A stretch of 11,494 bases of DNA. Origin: an uncultured Erysipelotrichaceae bacterium. Its GTDB lineage: Bacteria > Bacillota_I > Bacilli_A > RF39 > UBA660. Made by a program: the position numbers and the translations under genes. Positions 6,353 through 11,494 of the stretch are shown here, one piece after another (positions within the stretch are counted from its first letter, which is position 1; each line of letters starts with the position of its first letter). The notes under the pieces are model-generated. The model did no database searches, was not told the DNA's origin, and saw only the letters and a list, made by a program, of their open reading frames with translations. Location: NCBI GenBank assembly GCA_902766545.1, contig CACXEC010000062.1, positions 1 to 11,494 of the forward strand, read 5' to 3'.

Positions 6353-8789
6353 AAATAAATCCTTTAACTAAAAATAGCATGATAAATATCATTCCTTTAT
6401 AAGAATTTTTTAATGTATTTGGAACAGCTATGATCTCAGCATCAGTTATAACAGGATCATTTGGCAAAATTGATTTAACAATATCTTTGTCATTCTTTAT
6501 TTCAAAATAATAACAATTTTCATCTAACAGATATCCTTCTAATCCACCTTTTTCTTTATACTTATATTTTCCAATCATTAGATTATCAAGAATTATTTTA
6601 CCTTCATTATTTGTATAGCCTTTATAAACTAATTCATCATTTATATTATATACTTCAATCAAAACTCCTGATAAAGATTTTTTAGATACACTATCTATTT
6701 TAGTTAATTCAAATTTTCCTTTTTTTAAATAATTATTAACACTTACTAATATAACAGGATCTAAAGTGTCAAGACCATCATAATTAATACTGAAACATAT
6801 ATTATCATTTTTGATTTTATAATTATTATTTACGTTTGTTTCTATAAGACAATAACTTCCTAAATCCAAGTTATTAATTTTAAAGTATCCATTATTAGTT
6901 TTAAACGAAGTAACTATTTCTTTATCTTTATATTCCAAAGTACCATCAGCCGCATATACATTTCCATTAGCAACTAAATCAAAACTTACATTATCAAGAA
7001 GAATTTTATCATAATAATAGTTATTATTAGTTAACATCATTCTTTCGCCATATTTATTAAGTTCTAAACTTCCTTTAACAGGCTTATTTTCAAAATTTAT
7101 ATCGATATATGGATTCATTTGATCATCGAATAGAATATTATTCTCATCAATTATAAAACTAACTTTTTCTTTATTTAGAGAATATCCATATAATTCATTA
7201 CTAGGAACTTCTTCAATCTCATATTTTCCAAAAGGATAAAAATTATTTGTTATAAAAAAACCATTTGTAGAATTAAATAAACATTCATCATTTTCACATA
7301 AATAACTATCATTTTTTAAAGATTTAATTTTAAAAAGCATGTTATTCCTTAAAATAAGTTTTTTAGATTGACTATCTATTTTATTAACTTTAATTTTAGA
7401 CTCCTGAACATTATCTACTATTTCCTTGTTTATATCTTTATTATCTATTTTAATGAAAAAATCATTTGTAAAAGCATATCCTTCTTTTGAACTTGTTTGC
7501 TTAAATAACCACTCGCCGTATGGTAAATCTAAAGATATAATTCCGTTTTCATCAGTTTCTACAGTTTTACAATACTTTTCATTGGCCTTTAAAAATATAT
7601 CAAATAAAACACCAGCTTCAGGTTTAATAATTTTCTTATTTTCTAACCCGTAATACTTTTTTATTAAAACATTTTTAGTAATTATTTTTTCCTTTGAAAT
7701 AACTTCATATGTTTTATTTTCTTCAATTATAACTTCATATACTTTTTCATCTAATGTATATCCATTACTTGCTATTTGTTCTTTAACGAAATATCTTCCA
7801 TATGGTAAATAATCAGATATTGCTTCACCACTACTATCAGTAATTAGTTTTTTGACTAAATTATTATTATCATCATAAACTTCGTATACAGCATTTTCAA
7901 GTGTAGCATCATTTAATAATTGATTGTCTTCATGATCAATCTTTTGAATTTTTATTTTTCCAGCATTTACATTAAAATCTAATTCTAACTCTTTATTATC
8001 TAAGTTTCCTACAGAAAATAATCTTTGGGTTTCACTAGAATATGTATATACTATAGGTTCTTCATCATAATAATCATATTTTTTAATTAGTTTAATTTTA
8101 ACATTACCAATTTTTTTAGCAGTTATAATTAGCTTATTACCGTTCTTTTTTACGCTGGCATTTTCAGTAGACGTAACATTATACAAATTTAAAACATCAT
8201 TTGTATCAATCAATTCTATAGTTTCTCCAATTGATATATTCTTTATATTTTCAAAAAATGGCATTTGCAAGTCCTTATTTACCAAAGCTTTTATCTCTTC
8301 TTTTTCTTCTTTAAACATATCAACTTTTGGGCCTTGAAGATAGCTAGTAAAATATATCTCATGATTATTAGATTCAATTTCCCAAATTAAATACTGAGTA
8401 ACTGCATACCATTTTTTATCAGTATGATCTACATTATTATCTTTATCAACATAGCCATATCCATAATAAGCAATAGTTTTTATTTTTTCTAATTGTTCAG
8501 ATGTAAGTTTACTTTCAAATAAAGCATTTTCTATATATCCATTATATAAAGCATTCGAATTTATATGTACTCCTGGCTCAATACAATATATATGTTTATA
8601 ATCACTTTTTCGTGCAATTATATACATATAATCATAAATTTTATGTTCATTACTTATTTTTGTCACATATACTCCAGGAACAACATCATATTTTTTTAGC
8701 ATATAATCTTGAACTTCTATACCATACACATTTTTACTAATAAATAAATAACTAAATATTATAATAAATAAAATAATTTTTCTTTTCAT
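6333..8789 (-). CDS. Thioester-domain (TQXA) surface adhesin with five CnaB-like repeats and sortase signal
   Basis: This 818-residue wall-anchored protein starts with a signal peptide (about 1-23). Residues 30-155 form a thioester domain: C69 (IYCIEPG) and Q132 (TQYLIW) are the expected Cys-Gln pair, known in this family to bind host or surface amines covalently. A beta-rich linker (about 165-275) leads to five CnaB-like domains at roughly 277-365, 372-460, 464-567, 571-686 and 690-775. First-strand lysines (e.g. K283) and E-box glutamates (E337, E527, E650, E746) suggest intramolecular isopeptide bonds; domain 2 has Q431 at that place. The C terminus has VPNTL (789-793), a hydrophobic segment (about 799-813) and KKKI. 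The SD is AAAGGAAGG. It is followed by an overlapping sortase gene and preceded by an unusual leader. It probably acts as a stalk-like adhesin. Confidence 0.93.
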   Translation of the reverse strand: MKRKIILFIIIFSYLFISKNVYGIEVQDYMLKKYDVVPGVYVTKISNEHKIYDYMYIIARKSDYKHIYCIEPGVHINSNALYNGYIENALFESKLTSEQLEKIKTIAYYGYGYVDKDNNVDHTDKKWYAVTQYLIWEIESNNHEIYFTSYLQGPKVDMFKEEKEEIKALVNKDLQMPFFENIKNISIGETIELIDTNDVLNLYNVTSTENASVKKNGNKLIITAKKIGNVKIKLIKKYDYYDEEPIVYTYSSETQRLFSVGNLDNKELELDFNVNAGKIKIQKIDHEDNQLLNDATLENAVYEVYDDNNNLVKKLITDSSGEAISDYLPYGRYFVKEQIASNGYTLDEKVYEVIIEENKTYEVISKEKIITKNVLIKKYYGLENKKIIKPEAGVLFDIFLKANEKYCKTVETDENGIISLDLPYGEWLFKQTSSKEGYAFTNDFFIKIDNKDINKEIVDNVQESKIKVNKIDSQSKKLILRNNMLFKIKSLKNDSYLCENDECLFNSTNGFFITNNFYPFGKYEIEEVPSNELYGYSLNKEKVSFIIDENNILFDDQMNPYIDINFENKPVKGSLELNKYGERMMLTNNNYYYDKILLDNVSFDLVANGNVYAADGTLEYKDKEIVTSFKTNNGYFKINNLDLGSYCLIETNVNNNYKIKNDNICFSINYDGLDTLDPVILVSVNNYLKKGKFELTKIDSVSKKSLSGVLIEVYNINDELVYKGYTNNEGKIILDNLMIGKYKYKEKGGLEGYLLDENCYYFEIKNDKDIVKSILPNDPVITDAEIIAVPNTLKNSYKGMIFIMLFLVKGFIYVKKKI

Positions 8790-8819
8790 TTCCTTCCTTT
8801 CTATATTTCAAAAATTATT

Positions 8820-8831
8820 TTATTGTTTCAT
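8820..8831 (-). other. Three-codon ORF (MKQ) with near-perfect SD in the adhesin leader
   Basis: The SD AGGAGGTGG (8843-8835), among the best in the window, sits three bases before ATG AAA CAA TAA. The ATG shares its A with the stop of the 42-codon ORF (TAATG), an arrangement typical of translational coupling. It lies 31 bases before the adhesin ATG. Whether it is translated is unknown. It may be a start-stop regulatory element or a decaying remnant. Confidence 0.35.
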
Positions 8832-8959
8832 TAACCACCTCCTAAAGAGGATACATTATAATTATTAGCAATAATAAAAATCTGCAAAAAAAAGAAGAGC
8901 AAAAACTTAAAGCTTTGCTCTTCATTAATATAAATATGATTTTTAAAAGGATTACACAT
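8831..8959 (-). CDS. Possible 42-residue leader peptide or small protein, upstream of adhesin
   Basis: An ATG at 8959 lies six bases after the SD GGAGGTG (8972-8966) and opens a 42-codon frame ending TAA at 8831. The product begins MCNPFKNHIY, then has a hydrophobic stretch (about 19-30, KFLLFFFLQIFII) and ends SLGGG. The hydrophobic part is encoded by the arm and T tract of an intrinsic terminator (8886-8923), so it may be a by-product of the RNA structure, not a selected protein. A promoter just upstream would start the transcript a few bases before the SD. I do not recognise the peptide. The more likely role is as a leader ORF whose translation could unfold the terminator. It could also be a chance frame in a 3' untranslated region. 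Confidence 0.4.
   Translation of the reverse strand: MCNPFKNHIYINEEQSFKFLLFFFLQIFIIANNYNVSSLGGG
8855..8860 (-). promoter_or_regulatory. Possible -10 box for the adhesin-sortase operon
   Basis: A perfect TATAAT (8860-8855, minus strand) lies downstream of the terminator at 8886-8923 and about 66 bases before the adhesin ATG. No good -35 box is visible at 16-18 bases. Transcripts from here would begin near 8848, just before the SD at 8843-8835, and would include the MKQ ORF. Confidence 0.35.
8886..8923 (-). terminator. Strong intrinsic terminator upstream of the adhesin gene
   Basis: On the minus strand GAAGAGCAAA (8923-8914) pairs with TTTGCTCTTC (8903-8894) around a ten-base loop, followed by eight T (8893-8886). 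No T tract exists in the plus direction. It ends transcription of the cadherin-like gene about 100-140 bases after that gene's stop, and it also lies inside the 42-codon leader ORF, so it may act as an attenuator. Confidence 0.9.
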
Positions 8960-8982
8960 ATAATGCACCTCCAAAAATATCT

Positions 8983-9013
8983 ATTATATTAACACATATA
9001 TTTTTTTAATCAA
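8983..9013 (-). promoter_or_regulatory. Possible promoter for the adhesin leader
   Basis: TTGATT (9013-9008) and a perfect TATAAT (8988-8983) are 19 bases apart, slightly long. The start would fall near 8976, a few bases before the GGAGGTG SD of the 42-codon ORF, which strengthens the case that this is a real transcription-translation start. Confidence 0.4.
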
Positions 9014-9025
9014 GCTTATTATTAA

Positions 9026-10756
9026 TTATTTTTTCTTTTTATAGTTTGTTTTACCCTTCTTTTTATTTTTAACTTTCTTTTTTGAAGGAGATTTTTTCTT
9101 ATTATTAAGCTTTTTATGATTATTATTTGTTTCTGTTTTTGGTTTTGTTTTCTTTGAAGTTTTAGTTTGAGATTTCTTGTTATTAGAATTATTCTTTTTA
9201 ATACTTTTAGGCGTTCTTACATATTTAATTATTAACTTTGTTATTTTATTCTTAATATTCGCTATAAATAATTTAACTTTTCTTATATTAATCTTAGATA
9301 ATTTAATCCTTTTAATTATATCTTTATTTACTCTTGGAAGCTTTAATAATTTAAATCGTTTAATATTAATTTTAGAAATTTTGATCTTCTTAAAGATCTT
9401 AAATACTTTTTTAAAAGTTTTTAATATTTTATATCTTAATTTATATGCTAATAATATTAGTAAGCAACCACTAAAGACTAAAGAAATAATTAAAAATGTA
9501 TGATTTTCTTTAGCCTTTATATTAATATTATATACAGTTTTTTCTTCATTTTCAGCAGTAACAATTATTTTAATAACGCTTCCGGATTTTAAATTCTTAT
9601 TGCCGATAATATCATATTTAGCATTATCATTTTCTAATAGAGGTTTTATATTTAATTTAGAATCTTTAGCTTTAATATATAAAGTATAGTTTTTAATTCT
9701 TTTATTAAATTTTAAATCATATCCATCAATAATAAGCTCCTTAATATAGTTATTAGATGATTTATTAGCAATTGGTTTAATAATATTTAATACATAATTA
9801 ATAACTTGACCTTCTTTATCCTCTACTTTAATTAATGCAATATTATTTCCAGATAAAAGATTAATTTTTTGATTCCCATAGTTTTTTACAAATGAAACAT
9901 TTTTATTAGATAAAGATGGTTTAATATCTAAGTATTTTGTATCCATACCAACTTCAATAGTATACTCATAATTATCAGGTTTAAATCCAAAAATAATATC
10001 ATTGCCTTTATCATCCTTAACAGATATTTTTTCTAGCTTTTTATCTATATCATTATCATTAAAATGCTCTCTAACAATTTTTAAAGAATAAATTTTAGAG
10101 ACATTGTCTTCACTTATAACTGTTACCGGAAAATAAAATATGTTTATATTTTCAGAAAGTTTAAATTCTCCATTACCACTAATTTTAGCAAATTCATTAG
10201 ATGAAATAGCATCTATTTTAATACTTTTTTCATCATTGATAATAATTGTATAAGAATTATTCTCTGCATCAAAATTTTGCAATTCTTTGTCATTAATTAA
10301 AATATTTGTTAATAAATTATCAGTTGATATAACTTTAATTTTTACTGATGCATCATCAACCTTTTTTGTTTCTTTTGAATTACTATTAATAAGCTCGATA
10401 TTGGATAATTTTAATTCATTTTCTCCAGACTTAATAGCCTTAATTAATATAATTCCAAATTCTTGCAAACCATTTTCTAAGTCTGTTGTCTTTGCATTAA
10501 CAATATTTGCATCATTAGTAACTTCCCATTTTTTTTCATAATTACTTCTAATGTCAATAATCTCAAAATTTTCACTATCGTCAATTTCATATTTTATATT
10601 GTCAAATAAAAAGTCTGAATCTACTGAAACTCTACAAACTACTTGTTCATTTATATTTATTTTATCATTTTTATCGCATTTAATACTAAATTCACTTTTT
10701 GCGAAAACACTACATGGGAAAAAAATTAACAAAAACAACCAAATTCGCTTTTTCAT
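9026..10756 (-). CDS. Type I membrane protein with cadherin-like beta-sandwich domains and very basic cytoplasmic tail
   Basis: This protein is 576 residues from the ATG at 10756. That ATG is preferred because GAGG lies just upstream; an in-frame GTG at 10768 has no SD. A signal peptide (1-20) is followed by a beta-rich N domain (about 21-145) resembling cohesin-type modules. Three cadherin-like beta-sandwich units follow at about 147-230, 241-328 and 337-416, each with the recurring LxxIxI...Y.I.V pattern ending in Y.L.I. A membrane segment lies at about 420-438. The remaining 138 residues hold 50 Lys, 6 Arg and only 2 acidic residues, and contain an internal repeat. If topology is as predicted, the tail is cytoplasmic and could bind nucleic acid or anionic lipid; this is inference. 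Start and stop are flanked by terminators and a TATAAT. I know no gene name. Confidence 0.85.
   Translation of the reverse strand: MKKRIWLFLLIFFPCSVFAKSEFSIKCDKNDKININEQVVCRVSVDSDFLFDNIKYEIDDSENFEIIDIRSNYEKKWEVTNDANIVNAKTTDLENGLQEFGIILIKAIKSGENELKLSNIELINSNSKETKKVDDASVKIKVISTDNLLTNILINDKELQNFDAENNSYTIIINDEKSIKIDAISSNEFAKISGNGEFKLSENINIFYFPVTVISEDNVSKIYSLKIVREHFNDNDIDKKLEKISVKDDKGNDIIFGFKPDNYEYTIEVGMDTKYLDIKPSLSNKNVSFVKNYGNQKINLLSGNNIALIKVEDKEGQVINYVLNIIKPIANKSSNNYIKELIIDGYDLKFNKRIKNYTLYIKAKDSKLNIKPLLENDNAKYDIIGNKNLKSGSVIKIIVTAENEEKTVYNINIKAKENHTFLIISLVFSGCLLILLAYKLRYKILKTFKKVFKIFKKIKISKINIKRFKLLKLPRVNKDIIKRIKLSKINIRKVKLFIANIKNKITKLIIKYVRTPKSIKKNNSNNKKSQTKTSKKTKPKTETNNNHKKLNNKKKSPSKKKVKNKKKGKTNYKKKK
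9269..9388 (-). repeat. Two copies of a basic 14-residue motif, 26 residues apart
   Basis: Within the basic tail, KIKISKINIKRFKL (9388-9347) and RIKLSKINIRKVKL (9310-9269) match at 9 of 14 positions with conservative changes at the rest, at a spacing of 26 codons. This suggests an internal duplication of an amphipathic basic unit. Confidence 0.6.
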
Positions 10757-10775
10757 AAATTGCCTCACTAATATG

Positions 10776-10784
10776 ATTATATCA
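10776..10784 (-). promoter_or_regulatory. Extended -10 promoter of the cadherin-like gene
   Basis: TGATATAAT (10784-10776, minus strand) is an extended -10 element just after the terminator of the preceding gene. A -35 box is not convincing. The same 12-base block (TGATTATATCAT on the plus strand) recurs at 11214-11225 before the neighbouring gene. The transcript would start near 10769. Confidence 0.5.
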
Positions 10785-10785
10785 T

Positions 10786-10812
10786 TAAAAAATAAGGTTT
10801 AAAACCTTATTT
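10786..10812 (-). terminator. Intrinsic terminator after the 128-residue membrane protein gene
   Basis: On the minus strand AAATAAGGTTT and AAACCTTATTT form an 11-base inverted repeat (10812-10802 and 10800-10790) that runs into further T residues (10789-10786). It begins within the last codon and the stop codon. It separates this gene from the cadherin-like gene. Confidence 0.75.
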
Positions 10813-11193
10813 ATATTCAAATTCAAATTTTATGTTTTTATCTTTTGAGTATAATACTAATTTTTCATTTGGTGTAACATAAATATCACGTGAAATCGTT
10901 TCATTTATAATCTCATCATTAGAATCTTTTTGATAAAAATATGACGATGTTTTTAATTTAATAAAATTTCTATCAACATTCCTTACTTCTATATTCATCT
11001 TACAACTATCATCATTTTCTGCGAATGAAATCTTATCACTAGTAATAATTGAATATGAATGATGATTTTTACCACAACTAATAACCAATTTATTTGTATC
11101 ATCATATGATGTATCTCTAAATACATAAAAAATAAAACCAATAGCTAATGCTATAATTAATCCTATTATAATAAACTTTATATTTTTCTTCAT
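10807..11193 (-). CDS. Small single-pass membrane protein with extracellular beta-rich domain
   Basis: This 128-residue protein has an N-terminal signal anchor (about 7-25) followed by a domain of about 100 residues rich in beta strands. Two cysteines (C40 and C64) in the outer part could form a disulfide. I do not recognise a family. The ATG at 11193 has a weak SD (AGATGG), and an extended -10 lies upstream. It sits between a LysM protein and the cadherin-like membrane protein, so a role at the cell envelope is likely by context only. It has its own terminator and so is probably monocistronic. Confidence 0.75.
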   Translation of the reverse strand: MKKNIKFIIIGLIIALAIGFIFYVFRDTSYDDTNKLVISCGKNHHSYSIITSDKISFAENDDSCKMNIEVRNVDRNFIKLKTSSYFYQKDSNDEIINETISRDIYVTPNEKLVLYSKDKNIKFEFEYK

Positions 11194-11215
11194 ATAACCA
11201 TCTTCTTACAATTTG

Positions 11216-11224
11216 ATTATATCA
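11216..11224 (-). promoter_or_regulatory. Extended -10 promoter of the 128-residue membrane protein gene
   Basis: TGATATAAT (11224-11216, minus strand) is an extended -10 element, embedded in the same 12-base block as the promoter at 10776-10784. No good -35 box is seen. The predicted start is near 11209, about 16 bases before the ATG. Confidence 0.5.
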
Positions 11225-11237
11225 TAAAAATATATTT

Positions 11238-11494
11238 TTAAATATTAATTATTTGACCGGGATATATTTTATTAGGATTTTTTATTATATTTTTATTTTT
11301 TTCATACAATTTTCTCCAAGTTGTATTATATTTTTTAGCAATACTTGAAAGTGTATCTCCTTTTTGTATCTCATATTTAATTGATGAAGTACTGGGAAGA
11401 ATAATATTTTGACCAACATATATTAAATTAGGATTTTTAATATTATTTAATTTTACTAGTTCCTGAACGGTTGTATTATGCATTTTAGCAATAC
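11238..11494 (-). CDS. LysM peptidoglycan-binding protein, C-terminal end only
   Basis: The reading frame stays open to the right edge of the window (upstream codons read ...IAK before MHNTTV), so the true start lies outside and the internal ATG at 11483 is not the start. The visible 85 residues hold the end of one LysM repeat (ELVKLNNI...IYVGQNIILP) and one complete repeat (from YEIQKGDTLSSIAKKYN to IYPGQIINI), joined by a short Ser/Thr linker. LysM repeats bind N-acetylglucosamine-containing glycans such as peptidoglycan. C-terminal tandem LysM is common in wall hydrolases and spore-coat or envelope proteins; the catalytic part, if any, is not in the window. No intrinsic terminator is seen after the TAA. 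Confidence 0.92.
   Translation of the reverse strand, partial: IAKMHNTTVQELVKLNNIKNPNLIYVGQNIILPSTSSIKYEIQKGDTLSSIAKKYNTTWRKLYEKNKNIIKNPNKIYPGQIINI

Noticed and set aside
7426..7653. 75-residue open frame on the plus strand
   Set aside because: It is antisense to the CnaB region of the adhesin, with no SD and no recognisable protein features.
8790..9025. T-box or metabolite riboswitch before the adhesin
   Set aside because: No T-box sequence or conserved riboswitch core is visible; the gap is mostly explained by promoters, SD sites and one terminator.
9177..9503. 108-residue hydrophobic frame on the plus strand
   Set aside because: It is the complement of the Lys-rich tail coding sequence, where Lys/Asn codons read as Leu/Phe/Ile; no SD.
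10287..10802. Two plus-strand frames opposite the cadherin-like gene
   Set aside because: Both are antisense to a gene with signal peptide and domain structure; they have no initiation signals and no domains.
1..11494. CRISPR array, insertion sequence or prophage
   Set aside because: No spaced direct repeats, transposase, integrase or structural phage genes are seen on either strand.

Overview
The window is very AT-rich. All eleven genes whose 3' ends lie inside it stop with TAA, TGG is used for Trp, and Shine-Dalgarno (SD) sequences are the Gram-positive type (AAGGAGGTGAT-like). A thioester/CnaB surface protein, a sortase, LysM repeats and a lipobox lipoprotein point to a Gram-positive, low-GC Bacillota chromosome, possibly an uncultured gut-type Bacilli or Clostridia lineage. 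The lineage is inference. There is no sign of prophage, insertion sequence or CRISPR.

Left part (1-4066, minus strand): a tRNA-Gly(GCC) cut by the window edge with its own promoter; a six-segment membrane protein of unknown function preceded by a membrane-anchored thioredoxin-like protein (a two-gene operon); and a complete SERCA-type P2A calcium ATPase with both sets of Ca2+ ligands. A divergent promoter region follows (4067-4165).

Middle part (4166-5771): two plus-strand single genes, a small lipoprotein with its own promoter and terminator, and a deoxynucleoside-monophosphate-kinase-like P-loop protein. The latter converges on, and overlaps by 23 bp, a minus-strand MacroD-type macrodomain gene.

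Right part (5810-11494, minus strand): a cell-envelope locus. In order of transcription it holds the end of a LysM protein, a small single-pass membrane protein, a type I membrane protein with three cadherin-like beta-sandwich domains and a tail of about 138 residues with 56 Lys/Arg and only 2 acidic residues, an 818-residue thioester-domain adhesin with five CnaB-like repeats, and a small sortase overlapping the adhesin gene. The adhesin's C-terminal signal is VPNTL, not LPXTG, and the sortase has no arginine after its catalytic cysteine. Enzyme and substrate probably form a dedicated, divergent pair that anchors the adhesin to the wall. The macrodomain gene lies 38 bp beyond the sortase and could be co-transcribed.

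The most unusual non-coding structure is the 236-bp gap before the adhesin (8790-9025). It holds a promoter, a near-perfect SD with a 42-codon ORF, a strong intrinsic terminator inside that ORF, then a second near-perfect SD driving a three-codon ORF (MKQ) whose ATG overlaps the first ORF's stop (TAATG). This could be an attenuation leader controlling the adhesin-sortase operon.
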